A stretch of 64,000 nucleotides of DNA from positions 62,001 through 126,000 of the forward strand of contig NZ_JBHSFP010000007.1 of NCBI RefSeq assembly GCF_042654065.1. Reading direction: 5' to 3'. The notes under the pieces were generated by a model. The model did not search any database. It had not been told where the DNA came from and saw only the letters and a program-made list of their open reading frames with translations. Source of the DNA: Sphaerisporangium dianthi. Lineage in GTDB: Bacteria; Actinomycetota; Actinomycetes; Streptosporangiales; Streptosporangiaceae. Each line of letters begins with the position of its first letter. Position 1 is the stretch's first letter. Of this stretch, positions 9,748 to 16,678 are shown piece by piece. A program made the position numbers and the translations under genes.

Positions 9748-10668
9748 ATGAATAGGACCGAGTTGGACAGTAACCGCGCTTTTCGTGGCGCAGTCGCGGC
9801 CGTCATCGCCGCCGCCGTCCTGAACGGGACGGCCGCAGCGGCCCAGGCCATCGCGGAGCCGGAGGCGGCATCCGGCTCCCCCACCGCCGACACGGCGGAG
9901 CAGTCCACCCCGCTGACCGAAACGGCGGAGCAGTCCACCCCGCTGACCGAAACGGCGGAGCAGTCCACCCCGCTGACCGAAGCGGCCGAACCGGCCTCGA
10001 CGGCGCACGGGGGCATCCGTCCGCGGAACACGGCCACCGCCGTGTGGTCCGGGGACACTCTGTGGTCCGCGGCCCGGTCGCGGGTCCCCGTCTGGACCAG
10101 GGCGGGACTGGCCGCGACGGTCGCCGGCGCGTTCGACGCCGCCCGGACGCGCGAGATCACCCAGACGAGGAAGGCCGTGAAGGCCGCCAAGGCGCACAAG
10201 CGGGCGCCATCGGCCAAGGAGGCCGGGACGGCGGAGCGCGCCGCGAGCACCGCGCGGGCCGTGAGGGCCGCGAGCGGCACGGCGCGCAAGGGCGCGGTCG
10301 TGCACCGCGGGACGTGGCGGACCTCGGCGCGGCCGAACACGCGCGTGTGGGCGCCCACGACTCCCAAGGGCAGGAACAAGGCGATCGCCTATCGGCTCCT
10401 CACCCAGCGAGCCTGGCCGGTGAACCAGTTCCGCTGCCTGGACAGCCTGTGGACCAGAGAGAGCAACTGGAACCACCGGGCGCAGAACCCCTCGTCAGGG
10501 GCCTACGGCATCCCGCAGGCACTGCCGGGCCGCAAGATGGTCGGCATCGGGCACGACTGGCGGGTCAACCCCGCCACCCAGATCAGATGGGGGCTGAAGT
10601 ACATCAAGGGCCGCTACGGCTCGCCGTGCGGCGCCTGGGGTCACTTCCGGTCGCACAACTGGTACTGA
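9748..10668 (+). CDS. Secreted protein with C-terminal transglycosylase-SLT-like domain
   Basis: A 306-aa protein from an ATG at 9748. Residues 12-34 form a signal peptide (AVAAVIAAAVLNGTAAAAQA). A three-fold repeat of the decapeptide TAEQSTPLTE follows, then an Ala/Lys/Arg-rich linker. The C-terminal 90 residues are an SLT-like domain with the catalytic-type Glu in WTRESNWNHRAQNP and the run SGAYGIPQALPG. This domain is common in small exported actinobacterial proteins thought to cut or bind peptidoglycan. Enzyme activity is inferred from family only. The basic linker may bind anionic wall polymers. Confidence 0.85.
   Translation: MNRTELDSNRAFRGAVAAVIAAAVLNGTAAAAQAIAEPEAASGSPTADTAEQSTPLTETAEQSTPLTETAEQSTPLTEAAEPASTAHGGIRPRNTATAVWSGDTLWSAARSRVPVWTRAGLAATVAGAFDAARTREITQTRKAVKAAKAHKRAPSAKEAGTAERAASTARAVRAASGTARKGAVVHRGTWRTSARPNTRVWAPTTPKGRNKAIAYRLLTQRAWPVNQFRCLDSLWTRESNWNHRAQNPSSGAYGIPQALPGRKMVGIGHDWRVNPATQIRWGLKYIKGRYGSPCGAWGHFRSHNWY
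9892..9981 (+). repeat. Three perfect 30-bp tandem repeats in the SLT-like gene
   Basis: The units 9892-9921, 9922-9951 and 9952-9981 are identical at the DNA level and encode TAEQSTPLTE three times just after the signal peptide. The unit is a multiple of three, so copy-number change keeps the frame. Confidence 0.9.
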
Positions 10669-10703
10669 GCCGACCGGAGTGCCCTGGGGAAGGGCGCACT
10701 CCA

Positions 10704-10731
10704 CGCCCGGGGGGTGGCTCACCCCCGGGCG
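10704..10731. terminator. Bidirectional hairpin between the SLT-like and tetR genes
   Basis: Ten-base stem CGCCCGGGGG with CCCCCGGGCG around an eight-base loop. It follows the SLT-like stop by 35 bases and spans the stop codon of the converging tetR gene. No clear U-tract follows, only pyrimidine-rich DNA. Confidence 0.5.
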
Positions 10732-11378
10732 CTTCCCTCTTTCGAGGGCGTGGCGTCCTGAAGTTTCAGGGCGGCCGCCTTGATCAGCAGGTCCAGCCCG
10801 TACTCGAACGCCTCCTCGTGGTCGCGCACGACCAGCAGCGGCGCAAGGGTGCCCACCTCGGGGAAGAGCGTGGCGTCCACCCCGGAAAGGTGCGCGTCCG
10901 CGCGGTGCACCGGCGCGAACGCCGGGGTGACGCCGACCTCGCGCATCAGCGAGCCGACGATGTAGGCGATGAACGTGCGCACGATCTGGACGGCGTCCTC
11001 GCCGCCGAAGCCGGCCTCGCGCAGCGTGGCCAGCGCCCGTTCCAGGGGGAACAGCCCCGCGGGCGACCGCAGCGGGCGGCTCATCACCAGCATGGTGGAG
11101 CGCGGGTAGTCGTGGGCGATCTGCAGGAACGCGCGCGCCTGGACCCGCACCCGTTCCGTCCACCCGGCCTCGGGGTCGTCGGTGAAGGAGATCTGCGACA
11201 GCACCGTCTCGGCCACCGCGTCCAGCAGCGCCGCCTTGCTCGGGACATGGTTGTACAGCGACATGACGCCCACACCCAGATCGGCCGCGATGCGCCGCAT
11301 CGAGACGGCGTCGGCGCCCTCCCGCTCGATCAGGTCGGTGGCGGCGGCGACGATGCGGGCACGGGTGAGAGACGGCAT
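10719..11378 (-). CDS. TetR-family transcriptional regulator
   Basis: A 219-aa protein with the TetR N-terminal HTH (residues about 5-50, including ADAVSMRRIAADLGVGVMSLYNHVPSKAALLDAV) and a TetR_C-type ligand domain. It is divergent from the ferritin-like gene. The 89-bp gap contains two inverted repeats built on CGTAC/GTACG, so this regulator very probably represses the neighbour and itself. The ligand is unknown. The TetR_C class often senses small hydrophobic drugs or metabolites. Confidence 0.92.
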   Translation of the reverse strand: MPSLTRARIVAAATDLIEREGADAVSMRRIAADLGVGVMSLYNHVPSKAALLDAVAETVLSQISFTDDPEAGWTERVRVQARAFLQIAHDYPRSTMLVMSRPLRSPAGLFPLERALATLREAGFGGEDAVQIVRTFIAYIVGSLMREVGVTPAFAPVHRADAHLSGVDATLFPEVGTLAPLLVVRDHEEAFEYGLDLLIKAAALKLQDATPSKEGSARG

Positions 11379-11403
11379 GTGAGCATTCTTACCGCTCGCA
11401 TTG

Positions 11404-11422
11404 ACGTACGTACAGCGTACGT
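11404..11422. promoter_or_regulatory. Putative TetR operator 1
   Basis: Perfect 7-bp inverted repeat ACGTACG / CGTACGT with a 5-bp spacer, overlapping a TTGACG that could be a -35 element for the diiron-protein gene. Confidence 0.6.
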
Positions 11423-11437
11423 GCCACGCTCCAGATA

Positions 11438-11450
11438 CGTACGGTGTACG
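11438..11450. promoter_or_regulatory. Putative TetR operator 2
   Basis: CGTAC-GGT-GTACG inverted repeat, 16 bp downstream of operator 1 and just before the RBS GGAGG of the diiron-protein gene. It repeats the core of operator 1. Confidence 0.5.
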
Positions 11451-11467
11451 CCCCCCTGGAGGCTCCT

Positions 11468-12583
11468 GTGTCGACCCACGAGCTCTACACCATCCCCGCC
11501 GAACTCTCCACCTGGGATGTGGAGATGAAGGGGTCAGCCCGCTTCACCTGGGAGTACGACGAGGGCCGTGACCGCATGCTCGCCCTGTACCAGAAGGGCA
11601 AGGACAAACAGTGGGACTCGGTCAAGCGCATCGACTGGGGCCTCGAGGTCGACCCCTACGACGTGCTCGGCATCCCCGACCAGTCCATCGCGATCTACGA
11701 CACCCCGCTGTGGCACCGCATGGACGCCAAGACGCGCAAAGAGGTCAGGCGGCACGGCGCCGCCTGGCAGTTCTCGCAGTTCCTCCACGGCGAGCAGGGC
11801 GCGATGATCTGCTCGGCCCGCATCGTCGAGTCGGTGCCCGACCTGGACTCCAAGTTCTACGCCGCCACGCAGACGATGGACGAGGCCCGCCACGCCGAGA
11901 CCTACGCCCGGTTCCTGCAGGAGAAGGTCGGCATCGCCTACCCGATCAACAAGTACCTCAAGTCCCTCCTGGACGACACCCTCGGCGACTCGCGCTGGGA
12001 CATGCCCTACCTCGGCATGCAGGTGCTCATCGAAGGGCTGGCGCTGGCCGCGTTCGGCGTGATGCGCGACATGACGACCAAGCCGCTGCCCAAGCAGATC
12101 CTCGCCTACGTCATGCAGGACGAGGCCCGGCACGTCGCCTTCGGCAGGATGGCCCTGCGCGACTACTACGCCCAGCTGTCGGAGGCCGAGCTGCGCGAGC
12201 GCGAGGACTTCGTCATCGAGGGCTGCTATCTCATGCGCGACCGCCTGCGCGGGGTCGAGCAGTGGGAGAACCTCGGCCTGTCCCCCTCGGAGGTCCAGGA
12301 GGCCATGCGGGCCACCGACGAGTCGCAGTACCTCCAGCTCTTCCGCTCCCTGCTGTTCAGCCGCATCGTGCCCTGCGTCAAGGACATCGGCCTGTGGAGC
12401 GAGCGCCTGCAGAAGGCGTACGCCGACATGGGCGTGCTGGAGATGGCCGGGCAGAACCTGGACGCGCTGATGAGGCAGGACGAGGACATCGCCGACCGCC
12501 TCGACGAGGAGCGCTTCGCCGCCGAGGAGGCCGAGCGCGCCCAGGAGATCGCCGGCACCATGGCCCTCGGCGCCGCCGACTGA
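11468..12583 (+). CDS. Ferritin-like diiron protein with two DEARH motifs
   Basis: A 371-aa protein. I choose the GTG at 11468 because GGAGG lies 5 nt before it. The GTG at 11444 sits inside an operator. The helical bundle contains an early Glu in FLHGEQGAM, then MDEARHAE (about 130), a later Glu in VLIEGLAL and QDEARHVAF (about 220), the E...EXXH pattern of a carboxylate-bridged di-iron site. This places it in the ferritin-like superfamily near R2/AurF-type oxygenases. The substrate is unknown. A divergent TetR regulator suggests induction by a small molecule. The C-terminal 35 residues are acidic and Ala-rich. Confidence 0.85.
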   Translation: MSTHELYTIPAELSTWDVEMKGSARFTWEYDEGRDRMLALYQKGKDKQWDSVKRIDWGLEVDPYDVLGIPDQSIAIYDTPLWHRMDAKTRKEVRRHGAAWQFSQFLHGEQGAMICSARIVESVPDLDSKFYAATQTMDEARHAETYARFLQEKVGIAYPINKYLKSLLDDTLGDSRWDMPYLGMQVLIEGLALAAFGVMRDMTTKPLPKQILAYVMQDEARHVAFGRMALRDYYAQLSEAELREREDFVIEGCYLMRDRLRGVEQWENLGLSPSEVQEAMRATDESQYLQLFRSLLFSRIVPCVKDIGLWSERLQKAYADMGVLEMAGQNLDALMRQDEDIADRLDEERFAAEEAERAQEIAGTMALGAAD

Positions 12584-12629
12584 TCCTGCCGCCGCCGGGC
12601 GCCTCCTGCCGGGAGGGCGAGCCGTCCTC

Positions 12630-12980
12630 TCACAAGGCGGTGAGGACGAACGCGACCGCGCCGGAGGCCAGGGCCAGCGCGCCGAGCCAGGCGAGCACGG
12701 CGTCGGCGCCGTCGTCCAGGGGCAGTCCCTCGCGGATCGCCCGTTCGACGCGCCGGTGCCGCGCGCGCGTCCTGGCCAGCAGCACCGCCCCGAACAGCGC
12801 GGCGAGGACGAAGGGGGCGGCGGCCAGGCCGCTCCCCGTGTGGCGGCCCGCGATGCCCGCCGCGCCGAGCCCTCCGGCCGCCAGCGCGGTCGCGGTGCGG
12901 ACCCACGCCAGCAGCGTCCGCTCACTGTGCAGGCCGGCCTCCCCCGGCTCGGCGGCTCCGGCGTCCTGCGGGCCGGTCAC
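12630..12980 (-). CDS. DUF202 family small membrane protein (second of a pair)
   Basis: A 116-aa protein with the DUF202 start pattern LHSERTLLAWVRTATALAAGG and three predicted membrane helices. It follows another DUF202 gene by 4 bp on the same strand. The family is widespread in bacteria and eukaryotes (YidH/VTC-linked domains) without an established enzymatic function. Confidence 0.85.
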   Translation of the reverse strand: MTGPQDAGAAEPGEAGLHSERTLLAWVRTATALAAGGLGAAGIAGRHTGSGLAAAPFVLAALFGAVLLARTRARHRRVERAIREGLPLDDGADAVLAWLGALALASGAVAFVLTAL

Positions 12981-12984
12981 CGGG

Positions 12985-13326
12985 TCATCCGGCGATGAGG
13001 ATGAGGACCAGCGCCAGGACGGCCACCGCCGCGACGCCGTAGCCGAACACCGGGGCGAGGGCGAGCGGCGGGAGCGGAGCCTTCAGCCGGAGCGCCCGCT
13101 GCACGTGCCGCCACCGGGGATAGGCCAGGAGCGCCGCGAGGGCCGACAGCAGGACCAGCACGACGGCGAGCGCCGTGCGGATCCATGGCACGAAGATCTC
13201 GCGCGGCACGACCGCCATGGCCACGCCTCCGGCGCTCAGCGCGAGCGACGTGCTGAGCCAGGTGAGAAACGTCCGCTCGTTGGCGAGCGTGAACCGGGGG
13301 TCCGGGTCCTCTCCCTCAGCAGGCAT
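12985..13326 (-). CDS. DUF202/YidH family small membrane protein (first of a pair)
   Basis: A 113-aa protein that begins with the YidH pattern RFTLANERTFLTWLSTSLALSAGG and has three membrane segments. The ATG at 13326 leads the two-gene DUF202 operon. The pairing of one YidH-like and one shorter DUF202 protein is a recurrent arrangement. It may form a hetero-oligomer, which is inference. Confidence 0.87.
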   Translation of the reverse strand: MPAEGEDPDPRFTLANERTFLTWLSTSLALSAGGVAMAVVPREIFVPWIRTALAVVLVLLSALAALLAYPRWRHVQRALRLKAPLPPLALAPVFGYGVAAVAVLALVLILIAG

Positions 13327-13381
13327 GAGGAAAGGCTAATTCAGCTCCATTTCCCCTAGAGATCTCGGGTTTTCCCGCTCG

Positions 13382-13750
13382 TCAGGTGCACTCCTGAGCG
13401 ATCTCCTTCAGGGTCGCCGCCGTGTCCGTCGCCACCTTCTGGGCGCTGTCCACCGCGTCGTTGGCGTCCTTGACGTTGAGGTCCTTGAAGGTGTCGGCGA
13501 GGTCGCCCAGCGCCTGGTTCAAGGTGGTGTTGCCGGCCTTGTCCGCCACGTCCTGCAACTTCGCGGCCCCGTCCTCCAGGGCCTTGTCCATCGCCTTCGG
13601 GTCGTTGGCCAAGCCGGTGATCTTCGCACCGGTCTCGGCGATGACCTGGTTGGCCTCGATGCACGCCTGCGCCTTGTCGACGGTGCTGCACCCCGTGGTG
13701 ATCAATATGAATCCGGTCGCGGCCGCTGCGGCGAGGGGGAAGAGTCGCAT
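13382..13750 (-). CDS. Small putative lipoprotein
   Basis: A 122-aa protein from the ATG at 13750, the start that gives a proper lipoprotein signal: MRLFP, hydrophobic residues 4-17, and the lipobox ITTGC with Cys at about 20. The mature part is helical and rich in Asp, Ala and Lys, with heptad-like spacing, so a small helical bundle or coiled coil is likely. I do not recognise a family. Confidence 0.7.
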   Translation of the reverse strand: MRLFPLAAAAATGFILITTGCSTVDKAQACIEANQVIAETGAKITGLANDPKAMDKALEDGAAKLQDVADKAGNTTLNQALGDLADTFKDLNVKDANDAVDSAQKVATDTAATLKEIAQECT

Positions 13751-13911
13751 GATTCGGACCCTATCCAACTCCTCGGAGCCCGGCGCGCGCGCTTTTCCGC
13801 CTCGCGGCTCCCGCCCGGAAGCACGGACGGCGACCAGACCACCGCCGTCGATCGCTCGAGCACACGATCGCCGGCCGCACATGGGGCCGGTTCTCCGGGT
13901 AGAAGGGGGCT

Positions 13912-14655
13912 ATGCGGACATCGTGGTCACCGAGGGTCGCCGTGCCGGTGATGTACCAGCGGTGGACGGCGCTGACCTTCATCCATTGGCGCTACCCGCC
14001 CGGTGAGGTGCAGCGCCTGCTGCCGCCGGGCCTCACCGTGGAGACCTTCGACGACGCGGCCTACGTCGGCCTGGTGCCCTTCCTGATGGAGGGGGTGCGG
14101 CCCCCGGGCGTGCCGGCGCTGCCATGGCTGTCGCGCTTCCCCGAGACCAACGTCCGCACCTACGTCCGCGACGCCGGCGGGCGCAGCGGACTGTGGTTCT
14201 TCTCGCTGGACGCCGAGCGCCTGCCCGCCGTGATCGCCGCCCGCGCCGGGTACCGGCTCCCCTACTACTGGTCGCGCATGTCGGTCCGCGTGGACGGCGG
14301 GCGGTACGCCTACCGCTGCGAGCGCCGTATGCCGGGGCCCGCCGGCGCCCGGGGCGACGCGGACGTCGAACTGGGACCGCCGCTGACGCCGGACGAGCGG
14401 GACGAGCGGACGAGCTTCCTGACCGATCGCTACCGGCTGTTCACCGTCGTCGCCGGCCGGCTGGTCCACGCGGAGGTCGAGCACCCGCCCTGGCCGCTGC
14501 ACCATGCCGCTCTGACCCGCCTGGACGAGGATCTCGTGCGGGCGGCGGGCCTTCCCGCCCCCGGCCACGAACCGCTCCTGCACGCCTCCCCCGGCGTCGC
14601 GGTGCGCATCGGCAGGTGGCGCCGCCCACGGCCCACGCCCGCCGGCCTGCACTAA
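13912..14655 (+). CDS. DUF2071 (YqjF-like) protein
   Basis: A 247-aa protein with the DUF2071 pattern: an early MYQRWTALTFIHWRYPPGEVQRLLPPGL, then YVGLVPFLMEGVRPP, FPETNVRTYVRDAGG and LWFFSLDAERLPAVIAARAGYRLPYYW. The family is soluble and related by fold to acetoacetate decarboxylase-like proteins. Its reaction is not known. The next gene starts 23 bp downstream. Confidence 0.87.
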   Translation: MRTSWSPRVAVPVMYQRWTALTFIHWRYPPGEVQRLLPPGLTVETFDDAAYVGLVPFLMEGVRPPGVPALPWLSRFPETNVRTYVRDAGGRSGLWFFSLDAERLPAVIAARAGYRLPYYWSRMSVRVDGGRYAYRCERRMPGPAGARGDADVELGPPLTPDERDERTSFLTDRYRLFTVVAGRLVHAEVEHPPWPLHHAALTRLDEDLVRAAGLPAPGHEPLLHASPGVAVRIGRWRRPRPTPAGLH

Positions 14656-14678
14656 CATCGGGTCCATGGGGGAAGCAC

Positions 14679-14954
14679 ATGGGTGACTGCGAAGACATGA
14701 AGATCGAGGCGGAGGCCGCGCCGCGCACTCCCGAGGGGTGTGAAGAGTGCCTCGCCGAGGGCAGGCGCTACGTCCACCTGCGCAAATGCGTCGAGTGCGG
14801 GCACATCGGCTGCTGCGACTCCTCGCCGGGCCGCCACGCGACCCGGCACTTCCAGCAGACCGGCCATCCGGTGATGCGCTCGTTCCAGGACGGCGAAGAG
14901 TGGCTGTGGTGCTTCGTCCACGAGACGGTGAGCATGTCCCGCCTGGCCCGATGA
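14679..14954 (+). CDS. UBP-type zinc finger domain protein
   Basis: A 91-aa protein. The ATG at 14679 has GGGGGAAG before it. The Cys/His pattern CEEC...HLRKCVECGHIGCCDS...HATRHFQQTGHPVM matches the ZnF-UBP (BUZ) fold, here alone as in many actinobacterial proteins, and ends in WLWCFVHE. In eukaryotes the fold binds ubiquitin C-termini. Bacterial stand-alone copies have no proven partner. It probably shares a transcript with the DUF2071 gene. Confidence 0.85.
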   Translation: MGDCEDMKIEAEAAPRTPEGCEECLAEGRRYVHLRKCVECGHIGCCDSSPGRHATRHFQQTGHPVMRSFQDGEEWLWCFVHETVSMSRLAR

Positions 14955-15042
14955 CCGGCCGCCCTGGGGCCCGATGACCGGCTCCCGGCCCCGGTGACCG
15001 GCGCCGGCGGGCGGCGCCGGCGGGCGGCGCCGCTCGGCCGCG

Positions 15043-16641
15043 TCATCCTCGCGACAGGGACGCCTCCTCGTAGTCGAGTTCCATGGTGACCCGGCGCAGC
15101 ACCTCGTCGTCGATGCGGCGCTCGTCGCGCAGGCGCACCAGCACCGACCTCTCGGCCTCCAGCATCTCGCGGCGCAGCCTGCGGTAGATGGCGCTCGGCG
15201 TCTCCTCGCCCTCAGGGCCGACGCCGCCGCCCAGTCGCTCCCAGGCGCCCATCGCGCGGCGCTCGGCCTGGACGCGCAGGCGGTCGACCACCTCGGCGTG
15301 GGTCTCGAGGACGCCGTCCTTGGTCAGCTCGTCCAGCCGGGCCAGCGCCGCGCCGGCCGCCGCCTGCTGGGCCGCCGCCTCCGACAGGTTGTCCTGGTAG
15401 ACCTCCTGATCGCTGGAGACGCCGAGCCTTCTGATCAGCATCGGGAACGACAGGCCCTGAACCAGCAGGGTGCCGATGACGACGACGAACGTCAGGAACA
15501 GCACCAGGTCGCGGGCCGGGAACTCGGACGGCAGGGCGAAGGCCGCGGCCAGCGACACCACCCCCCGCATGCCCGCCCAGCCGATCACCGCCACCGACGA
15601 GGCGCGCGGCCGCGGCTCCCGCTCGCGGATCTTGCGGAACAGGACGCGCGGCAGATAGGTGGTGGGGATGACCCACACGACGCGGGTGAGCACCACCGCG
15701 GCGAGGACCGCGGCCGCGTACCCCGCGATGTGCCAGGGATTCTGCCCGCGCAGCCCCTGCAGGATGAGCGGAAGCTGCAGCCCGATGAGCAGGAAGACCA
15801 CGATCTCAAGGACGAAGTCGAGCACCTTCCACATCGAGTGCGAGACCAGCCGCGTGCCGTAGCTGGTGCGGTTCATGCGGTGGCCGAGCAGGACGCCGAC
15901 CACCACGACCGACAGCACCCCCGAAGCGTGCACCGCCTCGGCGCCGAGGTAGGCCGCGAACGGCACCAGCAGCGAGACCGTGTTGGTGATCAGCGGGTCG
16001 CGCAGGAGGTCGAAGAGGCGGGCGACGCAGAACGCGAGAACCAGCCCGATGGCCAGCCCGCAGCCGGCCGCGTAGGCGAACTGGCCGAGGGCCTCGAACG
16101 GGCCGGCGCCAACGCCGACGGCGGCGGCGACCGCCACGCGATAGGCCGTGAGCGCGGTGGCGTCGTTGAACAGGCTCTCGCCGACGAGAATGGTGATGAT
16201 CTTGCGGGGCAGGCCGAGCCTGCGGGCCACCGCGACGGCCGCCACGGCGTCCGGCGGGGCCACGATGGCGCCGAGCGCGAACGCCGCCGCCAGAGGCAGC
16301 CCGGGGATCATGGCGTGCGCCAGCAGGCCCACCACGATCGCGGTGAAGAGCACCAGGCCCACCGACAGCAGCCCGACGGGCCGCCGGACGGCGCGCAGGC
16401 GCAGGTAGGAGCTGTCCAGCGCGGCCGAGTACAGCAGCGGCGGCAGGAAGACCAGCAGCACGATGTCGGGGTCGAGACGGTATTCGGGCACGCCCTGGAA
16501 GCGGGACGCGACCAGGCCCGCGAGCAGCCCGGCGAGCACCAGCAGCAAGGGGGTGGACCAGCCCCGCCACCGCGCGATCGCCGCGACCACCAACGCGCCG
16601 GCCGGGAGGAGCACAAGCTGGAGCGCGGTCGTGATGTTCAT
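15043..16641 (-). CDS. Na+/H+ antiporter, CPA1 family
   Basis: A 532-aa protein with about 12 membrane segments over the first 410 residues and a charged cytoplasmic tail. It contains the CPA1 marks FLPPLLYSAALDSS, GAIVAPPDAVAAVAVARRLGLP and the ion-binding GESLFNDATALTAYR. The family exchanges Na+ (or K+) for protons and controls pH and salt stress. It stands alone, convergent to the zinc-finger gene. The 88 bp between them contain a short duplicated GGCGCCGGCGGGC stretch. Confidence 0.93.
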   Translation of the reverse strand: MNITTALQLVLLPAGALVVAAIARWRGWSTPLLLVLAGLLAGLVASRFQGVPEYRLDPDIVLLVFLPPLLYSAALDSSYLRLRAVRRPVGLLSVGLVLFTAIVVGLLAHAMIPGLPLAAAFALGAIVAPPDAVAAVAVARRLGLPRKIITILVGESLFNDATALTAYRVAVAAAVGVGAGPFEALGQFAYAAGCGLAIGLVLAFCVARLFDLLRDPLITNTVSLLVPFAAYLGAEAVHASGVLSVVVVGVLLGHRMNRTSYGTRLVSHSMWKVLDFVLEIVVFLLIGLQLPLILQGLRGQNPWHIAGYAAAVLAAVVLTRVVWVIPTTYLPRVLFRKIREREPRPRASSVAVIGWAGMRGVVSLAAAFALPSEFPARDLVLFLTFVVVIGTLLVQGLSFPMLIRRLGVSSDQEVYQDNLSEAAAQQAAAGAALARLDELTKDGVLETHAEVVDRLRVQAERRAMGAWERLGGGVGPEGEETPSAIYRRLRREMLEAERSVLVRLRDERRIDDEVLRRVTMELDYEEASLSRG

Positions 16642-16678
16642 TGATCACAAGGATATGCCGAGCGGCATACCGGAGGCG

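Noticed and set aside
12596..12625. Terminator between the diiron gene and the DUF202 gene
   Set aside because: Only a short interrupted stem (CCTCC with GGAGG) can form and there is no U-tract.
15001..15042. Regulatory repeat of GGCGCCGGCGGGC units
   Set aside because: Two adjacent GC-rich copies between convergent genes are explained by simple sequence bias. No palindrome of use was seen.
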